DNA of 55,885 nucleotides, from assembly GCA_945861275.1 (NCBI GenBank), contig CAMATZ010000041.1:1-55885 (forward strand), given 5' to 3'. The notes under the pieces are model-generated. The model was not told the origin of the DNA. It saw only the letters and a program-made list of their open reading frames with translations, and searched no databases. Source of the DNA: Bordetella parapertussis. GTDB lineage: Bacteria > Pseudomonadota > Gammaproteobacteria > Burkholderiales > SG8-41. The position numbers and the translations under genes are program-made. The number at the start of each line of letters is the position of its first letter. Within the stretch, counting starts at the first letter, position 1. This document shows positions 16,581 through 25,284 of this stretch, piece by piece.

Positions 16581-16871
16581 ATGGCAAAAGGCTACTGGAT
16601 CAACGTGTTTCGTGCCATCAAAGACCCGGCAAAAGTCGAAGCGTACCGCGCGCTTGCGGGGCCGGCGATGCAGGCAGCGGGCGCAAAATTTCTGGTGCGC
16701 GGCATGCCTGCCAAGACCTACGAGCTGGGGCAGATGGAGCGCGTGGTGGTGATCGAATTCGACAGCGTTGAAAAAGCGATTGCCACGCACGACAGCCCCG
16801 GCTATCAGGCCGCACTGAAGGCGCTGGGCGATGGCGCGGACCGTGATTTGCGGATTGTCGAGGGCGCCTGA
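16581..16871 (+). CDS. DUF1330 family small protein
   Basis: 96 aa. The ferredoxin-like alpha/beta pattern of the DUF1330 (dimeric alpha-beta barrel) family is clear: MAKGYWINVFRAIKDPAKVE, then FLVRGMP and VVVIEFDSVEKA. The function of this family is not established; it is often found beside catabolic enzymes. It sits 53 bases after CoA transferase 2 and just before the MATE gene on the same strand. The ribosome site is AGAGATC, about 10 bases before the ATG, directly after AT-rich element a. Confidence 0.92.
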   Translation: MAKGYWINVFRAIKDPAKVEAYRALAGPAMQAAGAKFLVRGMPAKTYELGQMERVVVIEFDSVEKAIATHDSPGYQAALKALGDGADRDLRIVEGA

Positions 16872-16906
16872 TCCGGCATGCGGGTGCGCATGCGGCGCGC
16901 GAAAAA

Positions 16907-18262
16907 ATGTCCGCAGCTAACGCGAGGGATCGTAGAGCACGCCTGCTGAGCGCGCCGCTGCTGCCCACGCTGTTTGCCCTGGCTGCGCCCAATGTGCTGC
17001 TGGCGCTGATGCAGGCGCTGGTGAGCTTTGCGGATGCGTGGTTTACCGGCAGGGTGGGTACCGAAGGTCTCGCCGGTGTTGCGCTGGTGTTTCCGATTTT
17101 GATGCTGATGCAGATGATGTCGGCGGGTGCGATGGGCGGCGGCGTATCTTCCGCCGTCGCGCGCGCTATGGGCGCGGGTGATGTTGCACGCGCCGAGCGG
17201 CTGGCCTGGCATGCCGTGGTAATCGCCATCGCTTTCGGCCTATTGTTCACGATGGTAATGATTTTTGCGGGCCCCGCTTTGTTTCGATTGCTGGGCGGCA
17301 GTGGTGCGGCGTTGGCTTACGCGATTGAGTACTCGAGCATCGTATTTGGCGGCGCACTGAGCGTGTGGCTGTGCAATATTCTCGCCAATATTATTCGCGG
17401 CACCGGCAACATGGCGGTACCTGCGGTTACGCTGAGCGTCACCGCGTTGTTGCAGATACCGCTGTGCGGCGCGCTGGTGTTGGGTTGGGGACCGTTTCCG
17501 CAACTGGGCGTTGCGGGCGCTGCCATCGCGACCGTGTGTTCGTTTGGCGCGGGCGCGCTGTGTTTCGCGGGCTACCTGCTTGCGGGGCATGCCGGCCTGA
17601 ATGTCCGGCGCAGCGGCATAACATTCAGTGCGCGTTTGTTTGCAGACATTCTGAAAGTAGGTTTGCTTTCATCGTTCAACACACTGCAGGTCATTGCAGC
17701 CGCGATCATCGTTACCGGCATGGTAGGCACCTTTGGCACCGCGGCGCTTGCGGGCTACGGTTTGGGGGTTCGCCTGGAGTTGCTGCAAATACCGGTGGTG
17801 TTTGCGATGGGCTCGGCGTTGGTGGTAATGGTAGGCACCTGCATCGGCGCCGGCGACGTGCAACGCGCGCGGCGCATCGCCTGGTCGGGCGCCGCGCTGG
17901 CGGCAGGCGTCACCGGAAGTGTGGGGCTGGTGGTGGCGCTGTGGCCCGGCGTGTGGGCGGGATTGTTCAGCAGCGACGCCGCGGTGCTGGACGCGGCCTA
18001 TGCCTATCTGCGCATTGCCGGAGGGTGTTACGCATTCTTCGGTGCGGGCATTGCGCTTTATTTTGCGTCCCAGGGCGCGGGCAAAATGCTGTGGCCGGTG
18101 CTGGCGGGCAGCGCGCGCTTTTTGATTGCAGTGATTGGCGGTTGGGTGGTGTTGCGCTATTTCGACGGCACGCTGACCGGCTTGTTCGCGGTGATCGGCT
18201 TCGCCATGATTGCGTACGGCGCCGGCACGGTGGCGGCGGTCAAATGGGGAAATTGGCGGTAG
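16907..18262 (+). CDS. MATE family multidrug/organic cation exporter
   Basis: 451 aa with about 12 hydrophobic helices. The N-terminal segment LFALAAPNVLLALMQALV, the middle GAGALCFAGYLL helix and the second-half repeat FGTAALAGYGLGVRLELLQI are typical of the two-lobed MATE fold. These inner-membrane proteins export cationic compounds or metabolites using Na+ or H+ gradients. It lies 35 bases downstream of the DUF1330 gene, so it may belong to a three-gene operon with CoA transferase 2. It could export a toxic intermediate of the pathway, but that is inference. Confidence 0.9.
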   Translation: MSAANARDRRARLLSAPLLPTLFALAAPNVLLALMQALVSFADAWFTGRVGTEGLAGVALVFPILMLMQMMSAGAMGGGVSSAVARAMGAGDVARAERLAWHAVVIAIAFGLLFTMVMIFAGPALFRLLGGSGAALAYAIEYSSIVFGGALSVWLCNILANIIRGTGNMAVPAVTLSVTALLQIPLCGALVLGWGPFPQLGVAGAAIATVCSFGAGALCFAGYLLAGHAGLNVRRSGITFSARLFADILKVGLLSSFNTLQVIAAAIIVTGMVGTFGTAALAGYGLGVRLELLQIPVVFAMGSALVVMVGTCIGAGDVQRARRIAWSGAALAAGVTGSVGLVVALWPGVWAGLFSSDAAVLDAAYAYLRIAGGCYAFFGAGIALYFASQGAGKMLWPVLAGSARFLIAVIGGWVVLRYFDGTLTGLFAVIGFAMIAYGAGTVAAVKWGNWR

Positions 18263-18383
18263 CGCGAAATAGCCGAGGCGACGCGGCGAACCCGGCCGGT
18301 GGTGCGCATTTGCTGTGCATTTTTGCGGACACGGACGGAAAGTCGTATGCTGATTTGTCCCCTCACTCATTACGGAGCCAGCG

Positions 18384-19286
18384 ATGCCTGCTACAAACTA
18401 TTTGCCCGAAGTCCTCGAAACCACCGAAGCCGAACGCGTCGCTACCGGCTTCGTTTTTACCGAGGGCCCGCTGTGGCATCCCGATGACTATTGGTATTTC
18501 GTCGACCTGCGCCCGAACCGGCTGCACCGTATCAAGCTCGGGCAAAAACCGGAACTGGTGCGCATAACCGAGGGCGGCAACGGCACGACGTTTGATTTGC
18601 AGGGCCGCCTGATCGTATGCGAGGGCGATGCCCGGCGTGTCACGCGCACCGACGCCAGCGGCAAAGTTGAGGCGCTGGCGGACAGCTACAAGGGCGGCCG
18701 CTTTAACCGCCCCAACGATGTGGTGTGCCACTCGAATGGCAGCATTTATTTCACCGATCCGGACAAGCGCCGCCCCTACCACGAGCGCGAAATTCCAGGC
18801 CGTGATGGCGACAATAATTTATGGGATAGCGCTGGGGTATATTGCGTGGCCACGGACGGCAGCGTCCGCCGGCTCGCGAACTGTGAATATCCGAATGGCC
18901 TCGCCTTGTCGCCCGATGAACGCACGATGTATGTGGCGAACACGCGCTCATCGAAATACATCCACGCCATCAAACTCGACGCCGCCGGTAACATGACGGG
19001 GCGCAGCATATTCGCCGACCTGAACGAAGGCGCGGAGCCGGGTATACCCGACGGCCTGAAAGTCGATAGCATCGGCCGTGTGTATTGCACCGGGCCTGGC
19101 GGCATCTGGGTGATGACGCCCGACGGCAAGCGCGTGGGCATCATCAAGTTTCCGGAGCAGTCGGTGAATTTCGCTTTTGGCGGGCCGGACATGCGCACGT
19201 TGTTCTGTTGCGCGCACACGTCGGTATACACGCTGCGCGTGAAGGTGCCGGGAAATCCGCATCCTTGGTATAAGTTACACAAGTGA
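18384..19286 (+). CDS. SMP-30/gluconolactonase family protein
   Basis: 300 aa six-bladed beta-propeller. The family metal site begins at the first blade, where FTEGPLWHP provides the glutamate. GGRFNRPNDVVC holds the asparagine, EYPNGLALSPDE the second Asn region, and GIPDGLKVD the aspartate. Members hydrolyse sugar-acid lactones or related esters, needing a divalent metal. No signal peptide is seen, so the cytoplasm is likely. It stands 121 bases after the MATE gene and is convergent with the thiamine-diphosphate enzyme. Confidence 0.92.
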   Translation: MPATNYLPEVLETTEAERVATGFVFTEGPLWHPDDYWYFVDLRPNRLHRIKLGQKPELVRITEGGNGTTFDLQGRLIVCEGDARRVTRTDASGKVEALADSYKGGRFNRPNDVVCHSNGSIYFTDPDKRRPYHEREIPGRDGDNNLWDSAGVYCVATDGSVRRLANCEYPNGLALSPDERTMYVANTRSSKYIHAIKLDAAGNMTGRSIFADLNEGAEPGIPDGLKVDSIGRVYCTGPGGIWVMTPDGKRVGIIKFPEQSVNFAFGGPDMRTLFCCAHTSVYTLRVKVPGNPHPWYKLHK

Positions 19287-19292
19287 GTCCGG

Positions 19293-19320
19293 GGGCGCTG
19301 AGCGTTTACCGTCAGCGCCC
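19293..19320. terminator. Candidate hairpin between convergent genes
   Basis: GGGCGCTGA at 19293-19301 pairs with TCAGCGCCC at 19312-19320 around a 10-base loop. It lies between the lactonase and the thiamine-diphosphate gene, which run toward each other. The T run expected of an intrinsic terminator is absent on either side (the plus strand continues GAAAAAG), so this is only a possible bidirectional terminator. Confidence 0.35.
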
Positions 19321-19344
19321 GAAAAAGTGAGGCAGGAACTAATC

Positions 19345-20892
19345 CTACATCACCACTTCGATCAAGTAAGGTCCTCTTTGCGCCATGGCATTGGTGAGCT
19401 GTTGGGTCAGTGCTTCAAGATCATGCACCTGTGCACTCGGTACACCCAGGCTCTTCGACAGCGCCGCGAAATCGATCGTCGGCCGATCCAGCGTCAGCAT
19501 GTCGATGGCGCGCGGACCGGGATTGGCCACACCGACACTGGCGAGTTGACTGTAAAGAATATTGTATGAGCGGTTGGAGAAGATCATCACGCAAATATCC
19601 AGGCCTTCCCGCGCCATGGTCCACAGGGATTGGATCGTATACATGGCGCTGCCATCACCGATCATGGCGATCACTTTGCGATTGGGGCAGGCCACTGCCG
19701 CGCCCACCGCAACCGGTGTGCCGAAGCCGATCGAACCGCCCATGTTGTTCAGCCAATCGTGGGGTGGTGCGCCGGCGCTGTAGGGAAAGAATCCACGGCC
19801 GGTAGTAACCGATTCGTCGACTACAATCGCGCCCTCGGGCATGGTGGCGCCCAGCGCCTGGCCCAGACCTTCGAGCGTAAACTTACCGGTTGGACGCGCG
19901 GGGCGGCCGCTTTGCACAACACCAACCGCCTTCTCGTTCAGCGCGCCGAGTTCGGCAGCCAGCGCTTCGAGCGCGGCAAGGGGATCCCCTTCCACCGGGC
20001 ACAGCGTCGTGGTCTCGCAGTCCGACGGGGTCAGCACGCTGGGCTTGCCGGGATAGGCGAAAAATGCAGCGGGCGGCTTGGCGCCGACCAGCACCATCTG
20101 CGTGACGCCCTTGAGCTGCTCCTGCGCCGTCTCGATGACGAAGTGCAGACGCAACGTCGCAACGCGCCCGGCGCCGCGCTCGATGCGCGCGGTGCCGCCT
20201 GCAGCCTGAACACGGCAACCGGTCTTGGCGGCGATCTTGCCGGCCAGTTCGAGGCCGCGCGCGCGCAACGCCCGGCCGCCGAGAAAGAGCATAGCCGAGT
20301 TGCCGTGCTTCAAGGCCTTGGCCGCGGCAACCACGGCATCGTTCTGTGGTTTCAGTGGGGCTGGCGTGTCCGGCGTGTCCGCGACGCCGTCGGCTTCACC
20401 CCATGCGGTGTCGGCCGGCAAGATGAGCGTTGCGATCTGGCCCGGTGCGATACGCGCGGCCTGGATCGCGAGCGCGCCGTCGGCGGCAACTGTCTTTGAT
20501 GTCGGCGAGGTCTTCACCCAGTGCGAGAACGGCCGCGCAATGCCTTCAATATCGGCCGTCAGCGGCGTGTCGTACTGGATGTGATAGAGCGCGTGCTCGC
20601 CCACGATATTCACGATGCCCGACCCTGCTTTTTTTGCGTTGTGCAGATTCGCCGCAGAATTGGCAAGGCCAGGGCCCAGATGAAGCAGCGTTGAGGCGGG
20701 CCTATCTGTCATCCGGTAGTAGCCGTCGGCAGCACCGCTGCACACGCCCTCGAACAAGCCCAGCACGCAACGCATGCCTTCGACGCGGTCCAGCGCGCCG
20801 ACGAAATGCATCTCCGAGGTACCCGGGTTGGCGAAGCACACCTCCACCCCGCCCTTCAACAACGTGCGAACCAGACTTTCTGCGCCGTTCAT
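19345..20892 (-). CDS. Thiamine-diphosphate-dependent enzyme of the acetolactate synthase/benzoylformate decarboxylase superfamily
   Basis: 515 aa from the ATG at 20892, preceded by GGGGAGA. A 24-codon longer reading is Arg-rich and unlikely. The catalytic glutamate is E48 (GLFEGVCSGAADGY). The cofactor motif GDGSAMY starts at residue 412 and ends with the Asn at 440, spaced as in the family. FAD-binding as in true acetolactate synthase is not evident. The reaction could be decarboxylation or carboligation of a 2-keto acid. It is the first gene after a cupin on the minus strand, 103 bases downstream, and convergent with the SMP-30 gene. The protein looks complete. Confidence 0.9.
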   Translation of the reverse strand: MNGAESLVRTLLKGGVEVCFANPGTSEMHFVGALDRVEGMRCVLGLFEGVCSGAADGYYRMTDRPASTLLHLGPGLANSAANLHNAKKAGSGIVNIVGEHALYHIQYDTPLTADIEGIARPFSHWVKTSPTSKTVAADGALAIQAARIAPGQIATLILPADTAWGEADGVADTPDTPAPLKPQNDAVVAAAKALKHGNSAMLFLGGRALRARGLELAGKIAAKTGCRVQAAGGTARIERGAGRVATLRLHFVIETAQEQLKGVTQMVLVGAKPPAAFFAYPGKPSVLTPSDCETTTLCPVEGDPLAALEALAAELGALNEKAVGVVQSGRPARPTGKFTLEGLGQALGATMPEGAIVVDESVTTGRGFFPYSAGAPPHDWLNNMGGSIGFGTPVAVGAAVACPNRKVIAMIGDGSAMYTIQSLWTMAREGLDICVMIFSNRSYNILYSQLASVGVANPGPRAIDMLTLDRPTIDFAALSKSLGVPSAQVHDLEALTQQLTNAMAQRGPYLIEVVM

Positions 20893-20995
20893 GGATGTCT
20901 CCCCGTGGTAGTTGCCCGTCATTATACGGCGGCGTCGTCGCGCCGAAGCCGGCTGGTGCAGCAATAGGCAGGTCGGAACCGCTGCGCGTTCCGAT

Positions 20996-21460
20996 CTACG
21001 GGTGCTCGTTGCTCACTGCCCGCAATTTCTCCGGCAACCCCGCGGGGCGCTCGACGTTCACCGTTTCGATCTTGCCCGGCACTGATACTTCCAGCGCTTC
21101 CTTGTCCTCCGACACGTAGATTTCGTTGTGGCGCACGCCGCCAGGGACAAAAAAAGCGTCGCCGGCGGTGAAGGTCCCAACCGTGCCGTCCTCGAATTCA
21201 ATGATCAGCTTTCCTTTCAGCACGTAGACGAACTGCATCTCGCAGATGTGGTAGTGCCAGCCGGTGGGTTCCGTCATGCCGGCGATGGAACTGTTCTGGT
21301 ACGCGCGCATGCGCCCGCCGGTGGCGCCTTCGAGTCCGAGGTCGCGGTACTTGAAGAAGGGACGCCGCCCGGGTGAGAACGGCGTGGTACTGACAAAGGC
21401 CTTCAGCAGTTGCATGCCCTGCTGTTTGGTGCTCGCTTCTGATTTCTCGCTGGTGTCCAT
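20996..21460 (-). CDS. Single-domain cupin protein (1)
   Basis: 154 aa. Cupin motif 1 reads GWHYHICEMQFVYVLKG (residues about 67-83) with two histidines and a glutamate as metal ligands; motif 2 GDAFFVPGGVRHN (about 101-113) supplies the last histidine. The fold binds a divalent metal. Catalysis could be dioxygenation, isomerisation or none. It lies upstream of the thiamine-diphosphate gene on the same strand (103-base gap). The promoter must be in the 264 bases to CoA transferase 3, which runs the other way; nothing clear was found there. Confidence 0.85.
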   Translation of the reverse strand: MDTSEKSEASTKQQGMQLLKAFVSTTPFSPGRRPFFKYRDLGLEGATGGRMRAYQNSSIAGMTEPTGWHYHICEMQFVYVLKGKLIIEFEDGTVGTFTAGDAFFVPGGVRHNEIYVSEDKEALEVSVPGKIETVNVERPAGLPEKLRAVSNEHP

Positions 21461-21724
21461 CGCACGAGGCTCCTGTTGAGTCGGCTGGAAAGTGACGCTA
21501 GGAAATTTTCATTGCTGGGTCACGCGCTCGCAAGTTATCCCTCACCCGGCCAACAGTCAACCCTGTGACACGCGATGAGTTTTCGCCGGTGACTACCGCG
21601 AATGGACAGCGCGTCGATCCTGGCGCATTATTATTGCCTATCCATTTTTTCACCACCTCTGACAACAGCAGAGGAATCCACCGCTTGTGACGCCGAGCAC
21701 TGCGGCAAAACCAGGAGTCCGATC

Positions 21725-23128
21725 ATGATCCAGGATGCTTTGAGTACGCTGTTACCCATTGCCGGCTGGTCGGCGGAACGCGCCAGTGCGGTCGAAATCA
21801 GCGGTGGCCTCGATCCGATTTTGCCGACGCCGTTTCGCATCGCCGAAACGGCTGCCGCGTCGCTTGCAGCGGTGGGCCTGGCTGTCAACGACCTTTGGGA
21901 ATTGCGCACCGGGCGCCGCCAGTCAATTGCCATCGATACGCGCCAGGCGACCGCCTCGCTGCGCAGTGGCGCCTATTTGAATATGGAAGGCACACCCGTG
22001 CCCAACGGGCGCCATTCGGTCATGGGCACCTATCCGGCAAAGCATGGCCGCTGGAGTTATCTGCACTGCAATTTTCCAAATCATCGCGCCGCGGTGCTCA
22101 AAGTGCTGGGCGTGCCTGAAGAGCGCGAGGCGGTGCGCAAGGCGGTGGCGCAGTGGGACGCGCTCGAACTCGAGGAGGCGATCATCGCCGCCCACGGCGC
22201 CGGTGGCATGGTGCGCACGATGGATGAGTGGGCGCTGCATCCGCAGGGTATAGCGATTGCCGCGCTGCCACTGATGGAGATTGTCAGGATCGGCGACAGT
22301 GCGCCGGAACCGCTCCCCAAGGGTGAGCGGCCGTTATCCGGCATCCGCGTGCTCGACCTGACGCGGGTCATTGCCGGGCCGACCTGTGCCCGCACACTCG
22401 CCGAGCATGGCGCCGAGGTGCTGAAAATCACCGGCGCGCACCTGCCCAGTCTCGGGCGTCAGGAATACGACACCGGCCACGGCAAGCTTTCTGCGCAACT
22501 CGATTTGCGCGAAGCGAAGGATGTCGAGGTCCTGCGCGGGCTTGTGCGCAAGGCGGATGTGTTTTCGCAAGGTTACCGGCCGGGGACGCTCGGCAGTCGC
22601 GGCTTCACGCCCGAGGCGCTGGCGCAAATGCGGCCGGGCATCGTGGTGGTGTCGCTATGCGCGTTCAGTCATGCCGGGCCGTGGGCATCGCGCCGCGGCT
22701 TCGACACCGTGGTGCAGACGGTCAGCGGTATCACCCATCGCCAGGGCGTAGTGTTCCCGGGCGCTGCACCGGGCCCGCAATTTTATCCGGTGTCGGCGAT
22801 TGACTTTCTGACCGGTTACTTAATGGCGTTCGGTGCGATGGTGGCGCTTGCGCGCCGCACGCGCGAGGGTGGCAGTTGGCTGGTGCGCATCTCGCTGGCG
22901 CAGGTGGGGCGCTGGCTGGTGGAGCGCGGGCAGGTGCCGGAGGCCGAACTCAAGGACGTGCCGAAAGAGTTCACGCCCGCGGAACTCGAACGCTGGTCGA
23001 TGACCAGCAACACGCCGGTCGGCCGCTTGCGGCACCTCGCGCCGGTGCTGCGCCTGTCCGAAACACCGCCGCGATGGGAGCGGCCTACTGTGCCGTTGGG
23101 CTACCACCAGCCGGTGTGGCCGGCGTAG
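21725..23128 (+). CDS. CaiB/BaiF family CoA transferase (3), long form with an extra N-terminal domain
   Basis: 467 aa from the ATG at 21725, about 70 residues longer than normal members. The standard N-terminal strip (SGIRVLDLTRVIAGPTCART, then AEVLKI) begins only at residue 203. An N-terminal part of about 190 residues precedes it and resembles the family's C-terminal lobe (TGRRQSIAIDTRQATASLRS, then SVMGTYPAKHGRWSYLHCNF). The arrangement is like a permuted or half-duplicated transferase. The probable catalytic Asp is in SAIDFLTGYL. Two Bug genes follow in the opposite orientation. Donor and acceptor are unknown. Activity is likely but the long form may have its own specificity. Confidence 0.85.
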   Translation: MIQDALSTLLPIAGWSAERASAVEISGGLDPILPTPFRIAETAAASLAAVGLAVNDLWELRTGRRQSIAIDTRQATASLRSGAYLNMEGTPVPNGRHSVMGTYPAKHGRWSYLHCNFPNHRAAVLKVLGVPEEREAVRKAVAQWDALELEEAIIAAHGAGGMVRTMDEWALHPQGIAIAALPLMEIVRIGDSAPEPLPKGERPLSGIRVLDLTRVIAGPTCARTLAEHGAEVLKITGAHLPSLGRQEYDTGHGKLSAQLDLREAKDVEVLRGLVRKADVFSQGYRPGTLGSRGFTPEALAQMRPGIVVVSLCAFSHAGPWASRRGFDTVVQTVSGITHRQGVVFPGAAPGPQFYPVSAIDFLTGYLMAFGAMVALARRTREGGSWLVRISLAQVGRWLVERGQVPEAELKDVPKEFTPAELERWSMTSNTPVGRLRHLAPVLRLSETPPRWERPTVPLGYHQPVWPA

Positions 23129-23136
23129 TCACACAG

Positions 23137-24108
23137 TCACCTGGGCCGCAGCCCGGCATCGCGCACCACCTGCGATACGGTCTCCATTTGCTCGCGCAGT
23201 ATCCTGTCGTACGCCTCGGGTGTGCTGGGCGCGGAAATATAGCTGATGCTTTGCAGCCGCTCCTTGATGTCGGGGAGTTCGAGGATGCGTGCGAGCTCTT
23301 TGCTGATCTGATTCAGGATGGGGCGTGGCGTTCCGGCGGGCGCTACCAACCCGTGCGAGGTTTCGGGCCGCCTGAATTCGGATTGCGTCTCGCCCAGCGC
23401 GGGCACATCCGGCAATACCGGCGCACGCTGCGGTGACATCACCGCCAGCGCCTGCAACTTTCCGTCCTTGATGAACGGCAACGCAACACCCATGGTGGCG
23501 ACGGTGTAGTGGCTGCGCCCGGCCAGCACCTCAATCGCTGCGTCCGGCCCGCCCTTGAACGCTACGTGTATGACCTTGATACCGGCGATGAGCCCAAATC
23601 TAACACCGCTGAGGTGGCCCGCGCTTCCGGTCGCGCCGGAGCCATGGATGAGTTTGCCGGGTTGCGCCTTGGCAATGGCAATGAATTCCGTGACGGACCT
23701 GGCGCCCAGCGCAGGGCTTGCCACAAGGATGTTGGTGCTGATCCCGACCTGGGCAACCCCGGTGAAGTCCTTGATCGGATGGTAAGGCAGGCTCGGCTGC
23801 AGCGCCGTGCTGATGACAAAATTGGGCAACACATAGAGCAGTGTGTGGCCATCGGGCGCAGCCCTGGCCACCAGGTTCGCGGCCAGTACACCGCCCGCGC
23901 CCGGCCGGTTATCCATCACCACCGGACGCCCCCAGCTTTCGCTCATTTTCTGGGCGATCATGCGCGCCACCATGTCGGGCTGACCGCCGGCGGTGCTCGA
24001 GTTGACAATGCGCACCGGTTTACTCGGGAAATTCTGTTGCGCCTGCGCTGACGCGAGCGCGACGCCGGTCACGACGACGATTAAACCCAGTCGCTGCCAA
24101 GCGTGCAT
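23137..24108 (-). CDS. Bug/TctC family periplasmic substrate-binding protein (5)
   Basis: 323 aa from the ATG at 24108, which begins a signal peptide (MHAWQRLGLIVVVTGVALAS, cleavage near AQAQ). The 82-codon longer reading overlaps the neighbour and is Arg/His-rich, so it is rejected. Hallmarks: FPSKPVRIVNSSTAGGQPDM (a changed P-loop-like strip), DNRPGAGG, PDGHTLLY and HVAFKGGPDA. It is convergent with CoA transferase 3 with only 8 bases between, and 23 bases downstream of Bug gene 6 on the same strand. Tandem Bug genes of this kind are common in Burkholderiales. Confidence 0.93.
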   Translation of the reverse strand: MHAWQRLGLIVVVTGVALASAQAQQNFPSKPVRIVNSSTAGGQPDMVARMIAQKMSESWGRPVVMDNRPGAGGVLAANLVARAAPDGHTLLYVLPNFVISTALQPSLPYHPIKDFTGVAQVGISTNILVASPALGARSVTEFIAIAKAQPGKLIHGSGATGSAGHLSGVRFGLIAGIKVIHVAFKGGPDAAIEVLAGRSHYTVATMGVALPFIKDGKLQALAVMSPQRAPVLPDVPALGETQSEFRRPETSHGLVAPAGTPRPILNQISKELARILELPDIKERLQSISYISAPSTPEAYDRILREQMETVSQVVRDAGLRPR

Positions 24109-24131
24109 GGCGCTTCCCGCAGCTGTCCGGC

Positions 24132-25130
24132 CTACTGCTGCGGCACCTTTGCGTCGCGCACCACCCGCGCCCATTTGTCGGTTTCCAGCTTGATGAACGC
24201 GGCGAGCTGCTCCGCCGTCGAAGACGCGGTATCGACGCCGTGTTCGGCGAGGCGGCGCTGCGTGTCGGACGCGCTCAGCACCTTGCCCAGGTCTGCGTTG
24301 AGTTTGGCAATGATGGGTTTGGGCGTGGCGGCCGGCGCGCACAGTGCGTACCATACCGTAACTTCGATGGGCACGCCCGCTTCGGTCATCGTCAGCACGT
24401 CCGGCAGGTGCATGCTGCGCTTGGGCGAGGTCACCGCGAGCGCGCGCGTGCGTCCCGATTTCATCAGCGGCAATTGCGATGACATGTTGTCGAACATCGA
24501 CTGTATGTGGCCACCCAGCAAATCGATCAGCGCGGGCCCACTGCCCTTGTACGGCACATGCACGAAATCGATGCCGGTGGTCAGGCGAAACAGCTCCATC
24601 GTCAGGTTCGGCGAACTGCCGCTGCCGGGAGAAGCGATAACAGTCTTGCCGTTGTTGGCCTTGGTGTAGGCGATGAACTCACGCACTGATTTCACCGGCA
24701 CCGCCGGGTTGACCACCAGCACGTTAGGCGTGGTGCCGATGGTCGTGACCGGCGCGAAATCCTTGTAGTGGTCGTACGGCAGTTTCTTGTAGAGCGAGGG
24801 TGCAATACCATGCGACCAGATGCCGCAAAACAACACGGTATAGCCATCTGCGGGCGCCTTGGCCACGATGTCGGTGCCGATGGTGCCGCCCGCACCCGCG
24901 CGATTGTCTACGATCCATGTCTGTCCCAACATCTCATTAAACTTTTGCGAAAGAATGCGCGCACTGACATCCACGCCGCCACCCGGCGCGAAGCCCACCA
25001 CAAAACGCACCGGTTTGGTGGGGAATGCCTGTCCTGAGCTCGTCGAAGCGGTTTGCGCCTGCGCCATACTCGGTGCAATGGTCAGCAGCGCGGCCGTCAG
25101 CGCAAGCATTTTTAAATTTTGTTTGGACAC
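24132..25130 (-). CDS. Bug/TctC family periplasmic substrate-binding protein (6), with an in-frame repeat at the signal-peptide junction
   Basis: 332 aa. Signal peptide residues 1 to about 26 (MSKQNLKMLALTAALLTIAP, then MAQAQ), then the mature hallmark FPTKPVRFVVGFAPGGGVDV, DNRAGAGG, PDGYTVLF (as ADGYTVLF) and HVPYKGSGPA. Between signal and mature parts lies TASTSSGQA, encoded by a short dispersed repeat at 25027-25051. This makes it about ten residues longer than its relatives at that point and is probably tolerated. It is the first of two tandem Bug genes. A small-molecule carboxylate is the expected ligand, unidentified. Confidence 0.93.
   Translation of the reverse strand: MSKQNLKMLALTAALLTIAPSMAQAQTASTSSGQAFPTKPVRFVVGFAPGGGVDVSARILSQKFNEMLGQTWIVDNRAGAGGTIGTDIVAKAPADGYTVLFCGIWSHGIAPSLYKKLPYDHYKDFAPVTTIGTTPNVLVVNPAVPVKSVREFIAYTKANNGKTVIASPGSGSSPNLTMELFRLTTGIDFVHVPYKGSGPALIDLLGGHIQSMFDNMSSQLPLMKSGRTRALAVTSPKRSMHLPDVLTMTEAGVPIEVTVWYALCAPAATPKPIIAKLNADLGKVLSASDTQRRLAEHGVDTASSTAEQLAAFIKLETDKWARVVRDAKVPQQ
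25027..25051. repeat. Short dispersed repeat inside the Bug 6 coding region
   Basis: The minus strand reads CTTCGACGAGCTCAGGACAG within the signal-mature junction of Bug 6. Words of the type TTCGACAAGCTCAGGACAGG are, from memory, frequent intergenic repeats in betaproteobacteria. Translated here it adds residues resembling STSSGQA. No second copy was seen in this window, so the call relies on recognising the word. Confidence 0.4.
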
Positions 25131-25202
25131 GGGTGCCCCTCCTGTAAGCCGCGGCGCGTGTCTGCGACACGCTGTCGAGCCGCATCATGCCACAATCAAC
25201 GC

Positions 25203-25233
25203 CGTCATAAAATAATGAATAAAAACAATTGTG
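25203..25233 (-). repeat. AT-rich 31-bp element, copy f
   Basis: The minus strand reads CACAATTGTTTTTATTCATT and then an AT-rich end. It lies between the stop of the small membrane protein gene and the start of Bug gene 6, same direction as both. It shares the TTGTTTTTATT core with copies c and e. Confidence 0.55.
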
Positions 25234-25284
25234 TATGAGGTGCCTTCCTGTCGCTCGCCGTATGCGCCGCGATCAAAGCCGCGT

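Noticed and set aside
17365-18567. 400-residue plus-strand frame across the MATE gene
   Set aside because: Arg- and Gly-rich low-complexity translation, out of frame with the well-conserved MATE protein and the SMP-30 gene.
19293-19320. Rho-independent terminator with certainty
   Set aside because: The hairpin lacks a T run on either strand, so only a low-confidence candidate is listed.
25027-25051. Sequencing error or frameshift in Bug gene 6
   Set aside because: The segment keeps the frame and matches a known type of dispersed repeat, and the protein continues normally on both sides.
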